Positions 33,822 to 43,100 of a DNA stretch of 64,000 bases are shown one piece after another. The translations under genes and the position numbers were made by a program. The stretch is from Eggerthellaceae bacterium. GTDB lineage: Bacteria > Actinomycetota > Coriobacteriia > Coriobacteriales > Eggerthellaceae. The first letter of the stretch is position 1, and each line of letters starts with the position of its first letter. The notes beneath the pieces are model-generated. The model was not told the DNA's origin and ran no database searches. It saw only the letters and a list, made by a program, of their open reading frames with translations. Location: contig JAFRGA010000004.1 of assembly GCA_017434045.1 (NCBI GenBank), positions 22,801 to 86,800 on the forward strand, written 5' to 3'.

Positions 33822-34916
33822 CTAACAGCAGCTTGCCTGAATAGGCTGGTCGTCCTCATCGCGCACGCCCGTGAAATCAGGGGCGTTCACCACGAGGCCA
33901 TCGAAGGCGTGATGGGTGTCGCCCACATGCGTGCTGCGATCGCCCACAACCTTGAACACCTTGGCGTAACGGCTATGCGCAGCGAGCCCCGAGACGTTGC
34001 CGCACACAACGCAGTCCTTGCCGGTCGGGAACTTGATGTTCCATTCGAACAGGAAGAAATCGGGGTAATCGGGCAGGGAGCCATCGTAGGTGACGGTCTC
34101 GCCGTAGCTCTCGCACACATCCTCGGTCCATGTTGACTTCAGCACGCGCACCGTCAGCGTCGCGAACTCAACCTCACCGTACTTGGCGCGTTCTTCATCG
34201 GTCAGCGGCGTCTTCCAATTCATCAGGTAACGGGGATCGTTGAAGCCGTTCGCCTGGACAAGGCGGCGGAAATCGCCCACGTACATGGCGCCTGCGAGGC
34301 GGTCAGCGCGATTGGCGACGCTCTTGGCAAGCTCCTCGGGAACGCGGCGGCCGGTAAACACGTCGGTGAAATACCATTCGCCATCGTCCTTCAACACGCG
34401 GAAGACCTCGCGAACATAGGCCTCCTTATCGGGCGAGAGGTTGAACGTGCAGTTCGAGATGACGACATCGATGCTGCCATCGGCAATGGAGGATAGATCT
34501 TCCGGAACGCCCACCTTGAGCTCGACGTTCGGCTCGGCATAGCCGAACTGCCTGATTTCCTGGTCGAAGTACTTCTCTGCGATGGCCAGGCGGTCGGCGT
34601 TCGGTTCGATGCCGATGACCTTCCCGTTTGGCCCAACCAGCTGAGCGGCCAGGTACGTGTCGCGACCGGTGCCGCAGCACAAATCGAGTACCGTGCAGCC
34701 CTCCATCAGCGGGGGCATAGGCGCGCCCAGCTCATGGTACAGGTTCTTGATCTCAGCTGAGATGCTGAACAGCTTGTCACGTGCCTCGCCCGGAATGGTG
34801 CCGTCGGCATCGCGCGTGCGGGCCGTGGCTTGCGGGTCTCGCGGCGACGCTTCGGCAATCTGCGCATAGTAATCAACTGGATCAACATCCACTGCATACC
34901 ATGATTTGTAGTCCAT
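33822..34916 (-). CDS. ArsM-like SAM methyltransferase, partial Cys set
   Basis: A 364-aa methyltransferase. SAM site LDLCCGTGRDTYLA is near residue 75, VIGIEPNADRL follows, and the C-terminal ArsM-type domain is present (ESYGETVTYDGS, VCGNVSG). The Cys of NCTFNLSP is kept, but the GECLxGAxY position reads ADRLAGAMY and the GCGSPxPP position reads LGAPMPP, so only one canonical arsenite ligand remains. It ends in a Cys-Cys pair (QASCC) that could serve in binding. ATG 34916 has AAAGGA upstream. It is first of the minus-strand series leading to the ArsM-ArsS gene. Confidence 0.8.
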   Translation of the reverse strand: MDYKSWYAVDVDPVDYYAQIAEASPRDPQATARTRDADGTIPGEARDKLFSISAEIKNLYHELGAPMPPLMEGCTVLDLCCGTGRDTYLAAQLVGPNGKVIGIEPNADRLAIAEKYFDQEIRQFGYAEPNVELKVGVPEDLSSIADGSIDVVISNCTFNLSPDKEAYVREVFRVLKDDGEWYFTDVFTGRRVPEELAKSVANRADRLAGAMYVGDFRRLVQANGFNDPRYLMNWKTPLTDEERAKYGEVEFATLTVRVLKSTWTEDVCESYGETVTYDGSLPDYPDFFLFEWNIKFPTGKDCVVCGNVSGLAAHSRYAKVFKVVGDRSTHVGDTHHAFDGLVVNAPDFTGVRDEDDQPIQASCC

Positions 34917-34959
34917 GGACAGTCCTTTCTTGCTTGTAACTCCTCGTTGCATTAAGAAT

Positions 34960-34988
34960 AGTGTATATCAACTATATGAGCATGTCTA
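34960..34988 (-). promoter_or_regulatory. promoter of the 34916 methyltransferase gene
   Basis: TAGACA (34983-34988), 17-bp spacer, TACACT (34960-34965). The -10 is identical to the one before the aquaglyceroporin. About 44 nt separate it from the ATG. Confidence 0.5.
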
Positions 34989-35018
34989 TGAAATCTTTCA
35001 GCACAGAAGGAGCGTGTC

Positions 35019-35147
35019 ATGACCCTGAAAGGAGGCCGTGGAGTTTCGAGGCGATCGTCAAAGGCAAGAGCTGAGTTCTGCAGGCTGGTTTCGCTTTATT
35101 GCGTGTTAAAGCGCTGCGCCCTTGGATGTGTTCCAGTAAAGGACTAA
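35019..35147 (+). CDS. possible 42-aa basic peptide
   Basis: A short frame starting MTLKGGRGVSRRSSKARAEF, with AAGGAG 7 nt before its ATG, ends 2 nt before a further ATG in the DUF1015 frame. It is Arg/Lys/Cys-rich and resembles nothing I know. It could be a leader peptide that couples translation to the next gene, or chance. It accounts for much of the 358-bp divergent gap 34917-35274. Confidence 0.25.
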   Translation: MTLKGGRGVSRRSSKARAEFCRLVSLYCVLKRCALGCVPVKD

Positions 35148-35274
35148 GATGGCATTTGCCAAAAACCGCTTGAATCGTCGGGAAACTCTGTGCCCACAGA
35201 GGTTCGCAAGCGACGACAACCTGACGAGGCAATGGACGGAGTTCGCCTCGTTTCTCAAACCATGGGGGTTGAAC

Positions 35275-36567
35275 ATGACAACTATCAGGCCTTTCAAGGC
35301 AGTAATGCCCATCAAGGAGCTAGCCGGCACCATCGCCGCCCTTCCCTACGACGTGCAGAGCGTCGACGAAGCACGAAAGATCGTTGCGGCGAACCCCTTG
35401 TCGTTCCTGGCCATTGACGAACCAGTTGTGAACTTTCCCCACGGAACCGACCCGTTTGACCTGAACGTGTACCTGAAGGCCGGCGCTTTGCTCGACGCCC
35501 ACCTGACGTTCGGCACGTTCAAGGCCACCGACGAAGCGCACTTTTTCCTCTACGAGCTGACTATGGACGGGCGCGTGCAGAACGGGCTCGTGTGCTGCGT
35601 CTCAATCGACGATTACCTCAACGGCGTCGTGAAGGAGCACGAATCCACGCGCGTCGACAAGGAAGTGGACCGCATCAACCATGTGCGCGGCTGCAGCGCC
35701 CAGACCGGGCCCATTTTCCTCGCCTACCACTACGACCAGCATCTTGCCGACGTTTACGCCAAGACGAAGGAGGGCGAGCCGCTCTTCGATTTCGTCGCAG
35801 ACGACGGCGTACGTCATCGCGGCTTCGTCGTTCCTGACGTCTACATCGAGGGAGTCATCCAACACTTCGAAGACCTGGGGCGCGTGTACATCGCAGACGG
35901 CCATCATCGCATTGCCGCCGCTTCGGAAGTGGCCAAGGCCCGCCGCATCGCCCGCGAATCCCAAGAGCCGACCGAAGAGTCCGATTACTTCCTGGCAGTC
36001 CTCTTCGCTGATTCCGAACTGAAGATATGGCCTTACGAACGCGTCGTGCGCGACTTGAACGGGTATACCGCCGACCAGTTCCTCGCCGAGCTCAAGTACC
36101 GCTTCGAAGTCGAGGAGGTCATAGCCCCCCAGTTCGAATGCGAGCCGTTCTCGATTACGAATGCAAACGACCCCATCGCTGCCGAAGAGTTCCTCAAGCC
36201 CCGCGAGCGTGGCGAGTTCTGCGTCTTCCTCGATGGACGTTGGTACCATTGCCGCATCCCGGCCGATCGCATCCCCGAGGACGTGCGCGAAGGCCTTGAA
36301 GTCGAAATGCTGCAACGGCAGCTGTTCAGGCCGGTGCTGGGCATAGCCGACCCGCGCCGTTCACCGCGCATCGATTTCGTCGGCGGTATCCGCGGACTCG
36401 CCGAGCTCGAGCGTCGCTGCTCGGTTGACTGCGCTGCCGCGTTCGCGCTCTCGCCCACCAGCATCGATGAGCTGTTCGGCGTCGCCGATGCAGGCAAGCT
36501 CATGCCGCCTAAGTCAACTTGGTTCGAGCCTAAGCTCCGTAGCGGGCTGTTCATTCACAAGATCTAG
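35275..36567 (+). CDS. DUF1015 family protein
   Basis: Encodes 430 aa starting MTTIRPFKAVMPIKELAGT. The start IRPFKAV..IKELA, the ALPYDV motif, HESTR near residue 125 and the IADGHHRIAAA motif near 205 are the family hallmarks. DUF1015 proteins resemble a SpoOJ/ParB-like nuclease fold and have been annotated as putative serine kinases for cysteine synthesis, but their role is not settled. An upstream in-frame ATG at 35149 has its own AAAGGA and would add 42 residues that do not match the family. Cytoplasmic, monocistronic. Confidence 0.88.
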   Translation: MTTIRPFKAVMPIKELAGTIAALPYDVQSVDEARKIVAANPLSFLAIDEPVVNFPHGTDPFDLNVYLKAGALLDAHLTFGTFKATDEAHFFLYELTMDGRVQNGLVCCVSIDDYLNGVVKEHESTRVDKEVDRINHVRGCSAQTGPIFLAYHYDQHLADVYAKTKEGEPLFDFVADDGVRHRGFVVPDVYIEGVIQHFEDLGRVYIADGHHRIAAASEVAKARRIARESQEPTEESDYFLAVLFADSELKIWPYERVVRDLNGYTADQFLAELKYRFEVEEVIAPQFECEPFSITNANDPIAAEEFLKPRERGEFCVFLDGRWYHCRIPADRIPEDVREGLEVEMLQRQLFRPVLGIADPRRSPRIDFVGGIRGLAELERRCSVDCAAAFALSPTSIDELFGVADAGKLMPPKSTWFEPKLRSGLFIHKI

Positions 36568-36588
36568 CAACACGAACGCGAAAAGCAT

Positions 36589-36622
36589 GGGGAGTTGACG
36601 CGCCCGGGCATGCCAACTCCCC
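36589..36622 (+). terminator. hairpin after the DUF1015 gene
   Basis: A 9-bp stem GGGGAGTTG / CAACTCCCC with a 16-nt loop, 22 nt after the stop. No T run follows, so termination is only likely. The rest of 36568-36828 holds nothing I can assign. Confidence 0.45.
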
Positions 36623-36828
36623 TCAGGCAAGTCACCGCATGCAACTAGCCACCGCAACTGAGGAGACCTTGGAGTACTTGCCGCACTAGCCGGATGACGC
36701 CCAGTTGTCCGACCTCGCATTCTTACTACCATCCTGTCGCATTTTTTCGCATTCTTCAGCTAGGCTGTCATTGGTATGATTGCCTAATGAATCATCGAGA
36801 ACCAAACGGCACAGGGGGAGTTGTTGAC

Positions 36829-37014
36829 ATGAGCTTTTTTCTAAAAGCCTTGGGATTCGCCGTTGCAGCGTTGGCTGCGATGCTGCTCGGGTCTTACTTG
36901 AACGGAATGTTTTACACTGGCGTTTTCGCGCCGAACATCTTGATTGACGCGCTCATAGCGATCATTCTCGGTTTAATCGTCGCCTTTCTCAGCGAAAGGA
37001 AGAAGCAACCTTAA
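36829..37014 (+). CDS. small two-TM membrane protein
   Basis: Encodes 61 aa: two hydrophobic helices (about residues 5-24 and 33-54) joined by LNGMFYTGVFAP, with a basic tail ERKKQP that should face the cytoplasm. AGGGGGAG lies 8 nt before the ATG, a strong ribosome site that argues for a real gene. It is convergent with the old yellow enzyme gene, 13 bp away. Family unknown. Confidence 0.6.
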   Translation: MSFFLKALGFAVAALAAMLLGSYLNGMFYTGVFAPNILIDALIAIILGLIVAFLSERKKQP

Positions 37015-37027
37015 CTGGAATTGGGCC

Positions 37028-38191
37028 CTATTGCTGCGCGCAGGGGATGCCCGGTTTGCTCGCGCAATAACCGCATGACGTGCACTTGCTCGGCGCCGTG
37101 TCGCCGGCCAGCCAGCGGTTCGCCAAATCGGGCTCGCAGATGAAAGGACGGCTCATCGCTATCGCCGCAATGCCGTCTTCTGCCATATGGCGTTCGATGA
37201 GGGCGAAATCGCGCCAACCTCCGGTGACGACGATCGGCAGCGCCAGCTCCCGCGCAAGGCGCGCGCCAAATGCGGCGAAGAAGGGCTTTCCCGCCACTTC
37301 GCGCCCAGGCACCGCATGCCAATCCCCGCTGACGTCGATGGCGCTCGCGCCTGCCTCGGCAAGCCACGCGCACACCTGCGCGCTCTCGTCCTCGCCAAGG
37401 CCGCCAAGGTCCCCTTTCGGATCGCCAAGCACATCGCAGCTGTTCACCTTCACGAGAATGGGGAACTCAGAGCCCACTTGCCTTCTGGTTTCGCTCACGC
37501 ATTCGAGCACGAACCGCGCCCGATTGGCCAACGCGCCGCCATACCTGTCGTCCCGCACGTTGAACGATCCGCTGAGAAACTGCGAAAGCAGGTAGCCGTG
37601 CGCCGCGTGAATCTCGACGCCGTCGAAGCCGTAACTCTTCGCCCGCGCCGCCGCAGCCCCGAACGCTTGCGCAATGCGTGCCATGTCCCCATGCGTCGCC
37701 TCCATGGGCACAAGGTGGGTCCTCGGGTTCTCGACTGCAGAAGGACCGATGATGCGCACGTTAGAAGCTTTGCGCTGCGATAAGCCCGCCTCGAGGGCAA
37801 CATGGCCCGAATCATCGGCCAACGCATTGTCGGAAACGAGCCAGCGCGGGTCGTCATCTGCCAACTTGCTCTTCGATCCGCCGTAAACCAATTGCATGAT
37901 GATGCGCGCATCATGGGAGTGCACCCTGTTCACAAGCGCGCGATATTCCTGCGAAAACGAGTCGTCATAGATGCCGAGAGCGCCCTCGGACGGTTTGCCG
38001 TCCTGCGTCACGTATGCATACCCGGTGATGATGGTGCCCACACCGCCCGCCGCAAGCTCCTCGAGCTTCCCAACGAGCTCCTGCGTGGGCTTGCCGGCAG
38101 ACGTCGCCAGCGACTCGGCGGTCGCCGCCCTGATGATGCTGCTCTTTGCAGACGATGTGCCGAGAACCAGCGGGTCGAACATCGATTTCAT
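37028..38191 (-). CDS. NADH:flavin oxidoreductase (old yellow enzyme family)
   Basis: FMN-dependent TIM-barrel reductase, 387 aa, cytoplasmic. Signatures include MQLVYGGSKSK near residue 98, VEIHAAHGYLLSQFLS near 200 with the active-site His pair, DDRYGGALANRARF near 222, and the phosphate-binding VVTGGWRD near 325. It ends in CTSCGYCASKPGIPC, a Cys cluster like the [4Fe-4S] site of the larger enoate-reductase members, but the C-terminal flavin domain is absent. Substrates are typically enoates or other activated alkenes. It lies 9 bp behind the gene at 38752. Confidence 0.9.
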   Translation of the reverse strand: MKSMFDPLVLGTSSAKSSIIRAATAESLATSAGKPTQELVGKLEELAAGGVGTIITGYAYVTQDGKPSEGALGIYDDSFSQEYRALVNRVHSHDARIIMQLVYGGSKSKLADDDPRWLVSDNALADDSGHVALEAGLSQRKASNVRIIGPSAVENPRTHLVPMEATHGDMARIAQAFGAAAARAKSYGFDGVEIHAAHGYLLSQFLSGSFNVRDDRYGGALANRARFVLECVSETRRQVGSEFPILVKVNSCDVLGDPKGDLGGLGEDESAQVCAWLAEAGASAIDVSGDWHAVPGREVAGKPFFAAFGARLARELALPIVVTGGWRDFALIERHMAEDGIAAIAMSRPFICEPDLANRWLAGDTAPSKCTSCGYCASKPGIPCAQQ

Positions 38192-38200
38192 GCACTCACG

Positions 38201-38752
38201 CTATTCTTCTGGCGCATCCAGCTCATCCTGCGCGTCCCGCTCAACCAGACGCGCCTGAGCCACTTCCGCTATGCGACGGTCGCACTCGCCTCGAAATGCC
38301 TGGAACCGTTCGGTCAGCCCCATTTGGGCAGCAAGCTGCTCGGCATCGGTCATCAGCTCCTCAACCCGGTATATGGCGCCCGCGCCGATGAGCTTGATGA
38401 TGGCTTCCTGCAGGAAACGCATGCGAACCTCGTCATCATGCGGACCTTGCTTCCAGGCGTTGTAGCCCTCGATCAGCGCATCATCGTTGCCGTCGGCATC
38501 GAATCGCGCGAGGATGGGCTCGTAGGTCTTGTCGTCGGCATAGCGGGCCTCGTTCTCCTCTTGCTCGATGTAGGCAGCTTTGACCTGAGGGTTTATGCGC
38601 CAGATATAGAAGATGGCAAATAACACGAGGCCACCGAAAAGGAACAGGGGCTGATGGAGGAGCGTTGCCGCCGTGGCCGTCACAGCTCCGATCATGAGCG
38701 CAGCGGAAATCGCCTCGCGAACCGGTTGCGGTGTGTTGTCGAGCCTGCCCAT
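38201..38752 (-). CDS. membrane-hairpin protein, unknown function
   Basis: Encodes 183 aa. Two hydrophobic segments near residues 16-30 and 33-50 form a membrane hairpin. The rest is an acidic helical cytoplasmic region (YIEQEENEARYADDK, then AEQLAAQMGLTERFQAFRGECDRR) with coiled-coil character. I chose the ATG with AGGGGG upstream (MGRLDNTPQ). It is immediately upstream of the old yellow enzyme gene and probably co-transcribed. I recognise no family. Confidence 0.6.
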   Translation of the reverse strand: MGRLDNTPQPVREAISAALMIGAVTATAATLLHQPLFLFGGLVLFAIFYIWRINPQVKAAYIEQEENEARYADDKTYEPILARFDADGNDDALIEGYNAWKQGPHDDEVRMRFLQEAIIKLIGAGAIYRVEELMTDAEQLAAQMGLTERFQAFRGECDRRIAEVAQARLVERDAQDELDAPEE

Positions 38753-38878
38753 CATTCCCCCTAACCGACATCCCTTTAACACCTAGCATATTACTACATG
38801 AAACGGGCTGAACAGGAGTTGTTTGGCGACTTGAACTCTGTTGGGTTTCATTTGAGCCAGGTTTTCGTTTACTGAGGG

Positions 38879-39093
38879 TCGCCCGCCCGCAGGGGATGCG
38901 CCTACAGCCCTCCGGCGGTAATAATGTATGTAGAAAAAGTTCCTGACTGCGCTCCGCGCATTCAGGAAACAGTTCTGGAAGTATGTACGGGGGCAAGCTG
39001 AAGCTTGCCCGTCCTCGCTGAAAACAGCCCACTGGGCTGTTTTCCGGGCGCTCGGACCCTACGGAAGCGGCTCACCCCCTTCGGGCGGGCGAC
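38879..39093 (+). repeat. structured repeat family A, copy A2
   Basis: Ends are GTCGCCCGCCCG (38879-38890) and CGGGCGGGCGAC (39082-39093). Inside are CCTACAGCCCTCCGGCGG, a TTCCTGA/TCAGGAA hairpin, the linker CAGTTCTGGAAGTATGTACG, GGGCAAGC-TGAA-GCTTGCCC, an AAAACAGCCC-ACT-GGGCTGTTTT stem and CGGAAGCGGCTCACC. It fills most of the 415-bp gap 38753-39167. Confidence 0.85.
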
Positions 39094-39167
39094 ATGAAAC
39101 AACGAATTGACACACCTGCCGAGGAGCCTGTGCTGCCGCAAGCTCTTGTGGCTGATAAAATGGCGGT

Positions 39168-39965
39168 ATGAAATTGCATGCTCCCATACCGCGAAGCATT
39201 AAAGTTGCCGCTGCGTCAACTGCTATCGCTTGCGCTGCGGCGATTATCTGGCGCTGGCGCATGGACGGTTCGTACCTCCGATTCAAGACCATGTTCGGGA
39301 CTGCACGCGTTTACCAAGTTGACGACGACGAGGGCGAGACGGTTCGCCTGCTTGAGGTCGGCGGCATCGTGCACTCGGGAACGTACCTCGACGAGCGTTA
39401 CACCGAGCTCGTCTTCGAGTATCTGAAACGCTACGACCTGCTCTTCGAGAAGCTTGATCAAGTGCGCAGGGTATGCGTGCTCGGCTGCGGCGGATACGAT
39501 TACCCTGAGCATCTGATCGCCGAGCACCCCAATACCGTTGTCGATGCCATCGAGATCGACCCCGCGATAACGGCAATCGCGCGTCGCTACTTTTTCCTCG
39601 ACCGCCTGATAGAGGAATACGAGACCGAACGGACCGGACAGCTGAACCTCATCTGCGCCGATGCGCTCGATTTCCTGAAGTCGACGGAGACGTGCTACGA
39701 CGCGATCGTGAACGACACCTTCGATGCGGGATCGCCTCCCGCCCACCTGACCACGCTCGAGTTCGCCCAAACGGTCCACGATCGGCTGGTGCCGGGCGGC
39801 TTGTACCTGACCAATATAGTCTCGGCACTCAAAGGCCCCGCCTCTGCGTTCCTGCATCAGCAAGTAGACCTGTTGAGGTCGGTTTTCGCCGACGTCACGA
39901 TCGAACCGTGCGCATCGGACGAGTTCGCCGAAGAGGACAACGTCATCGTGATCGCGCGCGCATGA
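39168..39965 (+). CDS. spermidine-synthase-like methyltransferase-fold protein
   Basis: Encodes 265 aa. An N-terminal hydrophobic segment (about residues 11-28) may anchor it. The Rossmann core follows: VCVLGCGGYDYPEHL near 102, VDAIEIDPAI near 125, and NDTFDAGSPPAHLTT near 180, a position matching the D-x-x-D/P region of aminopropyltransferases. The order matches the stand-alone spermidine-synthase-like proteins of Actinobacteria, which mostly lack proven aminopropyl transfer. No speD-type gene is nearby, so polyamine synthesis is unlikely to be proven from context. Confidence 0.75.
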   Translation: MKLHAPIPRSIKVAAASTAIACAAAIIWRWRMDGSYLRFKTMFGTARVYQVDDDEGETVRLLEVGGIVHSGTYLDERYTELVFEYLKRYDLLFEKLDQVRRVCVLGCGGYDYPEHLIAEHPNTVVDAIEIDPAITAIARRYFFLDRLIEEYETERTGQLNLICADALDFLKSTETCYDAIVNDTFDAGSPPAHLTTLEFAQTVHDRLVPGGLYLTNIVSALKGPASAFLHQQVDLLRSVFADVTIEPCASDEFAEEDNVIVIARA

Positions 39966-40076
39966 CGCGAAAGCGAGCAACCGAGGAATCGCAGACTTAA
40001 CCTGCGCTATGCAACACGGTGCACGGCGTCAAGCCACGATGCAAACTCGCTAGTTTGGAATCGACGCCCCAGACCA

Positions 40077-40109
40077 AGACGGGACGGGAAACCCGTTCCC
40101 GTCCCGTCT
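40077..40109 (-). terminator. hairpin downstream of purL
   Basis: A perfect 14-bp stem AGACGGGACGGGAA / TTCCCGTCCCGTCT with an ACCCG loop, 37 nt after the purL stop. There is no strong T run on either side. Confidence 0.6.
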
Positions 40110-40145
40110 GCAAAGCGCTTTCGGAGTTTTACTCCATACCCACCT

Positions 40146-43100
40146 CTAGTCGGTGAAGTACTTCACGCCGCCTTCGAATATAGGCTGGTAGTTGGCGTCG
40201 GGAATGTTCTGGTACAGACCGTAACCACTGCGCTCCGAGTGGCCCATCTTGCCGAACACGCGCCCGTCAGGGCTCGTGATGCCCTCAATGGCAAGCACCG
40301 ATCCGTTCGGGTTGACGTCCCAATCCATGCTGGGCACGCCCGCTACGTCCACGTATTGCGTGGCAATCTGGCCAGCCGCCTTCATCTGGGCAAGCACGTC
40401 GTCGTTGGCGACGAAACGCCCTTCACCGTGGCTGATGGCCACCGTGTGGATATCGCCCACCTGGCATTGCGAAAGCCATGGGGACAGATTGGACGCCACG
40501 CGTGTCCGCACGATACGGCTCTGATGGCGGCCGATGGTGTTGAACGTGAGCGTCGGGCAGTTCTCGTCCATCGGGCGGATATCGCCGAAGGGCACGAGGC
40601 CCAGCTTCACAAGCGCCTGGAATCCGTTGCAGATACCCAGCATGAGCCCGTCGCGCTTCTGCAGAAGCTCGCGGACCGCCTCGGTAACCGCAGGCGCGCG
40701 GAAGAACGCCGTGATGAACTTGGCCGACCCATCGGGTTCGTCGCCGCCCGAGAACCCGCCGGGGATGAAGACGATGTTCGCTTCATTGATGGCTTTGACC
40801 AGCGCCTCGGTGCTCTCGGAAACAGCTGCGGGCGTCAAGTTGTTGACCACGAACACTTGCGCCTCGGCACCTGCGCGCCTGAATGCGCGCGCCGAATCGA
40901 ACTCGCAGTTATTGCCCGGGAACACGGGAATGACGACCTTGGGTTTCGCCGTCAGCAATGCAGGCTTCGGGAAAGCGCCCTCGCGTTCGTACGTAACCGC
41001 CTCGACTTTATCGCCCTCGCTGCGATACGGGAAAACCGACTCGAGCTTCGCTTCCCAGGCTTCCTGGAGCTCGGCTAAATCGACGATCTCATCGCCGCAG
41101 GTCATGGTGTATGCCTCCGTCGTCATGCCGATGAGCTTGACGTGCACGTCATCATTGCCGACGGGCAGCTCGGCACCATCGGCAAGCTCGACCGCAAACG
41201 AGCCGTAAGCCGGGATGAACCACGTCGATGTGTCCATGGCCTCGTCCACCGCAAGGCCGATGCGGTTGCCGACGCACATCTTGAACAGCATCTCCGCGTC
41301 GCCGCCATAGCCGGGCGTGGCCGCCGCGAGGATCTTCCCCTCGCCTGCCAACTGCTCGACGAGCGCCATCGTCGCAAGCAGCCCGTCTTTCTCGGGGGTA
41401 AGCCCATCGCGCTCGTAGTACGGATGGATGCACACCACGCGATGCCCCGCGCCCTTGAACTCGGGCGAGAGCGCCTCGTCCACCTTCCCGATTCCCACTG
41501 CGAAGCTCACAAGCGTCGGCGGAACATCGAGATCCTCGAAGCTGCCGGACATGGAGTCCTTGCCGCCGATGGCGCCAATACCCAAATCGACCTGCGCCAT
41601 GAGCGCGCCGAGGACTGCGGCGGCGGGCTTGCCCCACCGCTCGGGGCTCGTGCGGAGCTTCTCGAAGTATTCCTGGAACGTCAGGTACATGGTCTCACGC
41701 TTGAAACCGGCTGCCACCAGCTTGGCAACGCTTTCGACCACGGAAAGATACGCGCCGGTGAACTGGTTTTTCTCCATGATATAGGGATTGAAGCCCCACG
41801 ACATGCCCGTCGTCGTGGTGGTCTCCCCGTTGACGGGCAGCTTCGCGATCATCGCCATGGAGGGGGTAAGCTGGGTTGTACCGCCGAACGGCATGAGCAC
41901 CGTCGAAGCGCCGATCGTCGAGTCGAACCGCTCCGAAAGGCCCTTGTTGGAGGCGACGTTGAGGTCGGTCACGACCGCACGCAGGCGTTCTGCCAAGCTG
42001 GCAGCACCTTCGCAGGCCCACGCCGGCGCAAACGGCTCGGCTGCCACGATGTGAACGACCTGGTGCTTCGGCGCTCCGTTGCTCGCAAGGAACTCGCGGC
42101 TGACATCGACGATGGTGTCACCGTTCCACGTCATGCGCACGCGCGGCTCGGCTGTCACCGTCGCCACGGGCGTTGCCTCGAGATTCTCCTGACGTGCAAG
42201 CTCCAAGAAGCGCCCGACATCCTCCGGGGCAAGCGCAACGGCCATGCGTTCCTGCGATTCGGAGATGGCAAGCTCGGTTCCGTCGAGGCCGTCGTACTTC
42301 TTGGGAACCTTGTTCAAATCGATTTGCAGGCCATCGGCCAACTCGCCGATAGCCACCGACACGCCGCCTGCGCCGAAGTCGTTGCAGCGCTTGATCATCT
42401 GGCACGCTTCGGTGCTGCGGAATAGGCGCTGTATCTTGCGCTCGACCGGCGGATTGCCCTTCTGGACTTCCGCACCGCAGGTCTCGAGGCTCTCGACCTT
42501 ATGCGCCTTGGACGAACCGGTAGCGCCGCCAATGCCGTCACGCCCGGTACGTCCGCCCAATAGAACGACTACATCGCCCGCCGCAGGCGTCTCGCGACGC
42601 ACATGATGAGCGGGCGTCGCGCCCACCACAGCGCCGATTTCCATGCGCTTGGCCACATAGCCAGGATGATACAGTTCGTTGACCTGGCCTGTTGCCAATC
42701 CGATTTGGTTACCGTAGCTGGAATAGCCCGCGGCGGCCGTCGTGACGAGCTTGCGCTGCGGCAACTTGCCGGGAATGGTCTCGGCTACGGGAACCAGCGG
42801 ATCGCCCGCGCCGGTGACGCGCATGGCCTGGTAGACGTAGGCACGGCCCGAGAGCGGGTCGCGAATGGCCCCACCCACGCACGTGGCCGCACCGCCGAAC
42901 GGCTCGATTTCGGTGGGATGGTTATGCGTCTCGTTCTTGAACAGGAACAGCCAGTCCTGGACTTCGCCGTCGACTTCGGCCTTGATCTTCACCGTGCAGG
43001 CGTTGATCTCCTCGGATTCGTCGAGGTTCTTCAAGATGCCCTTGGCCTTGAGGTAACGCGCGCCGATGGTGCCCATGTCCATCAGGCATACCGGCTTCTC

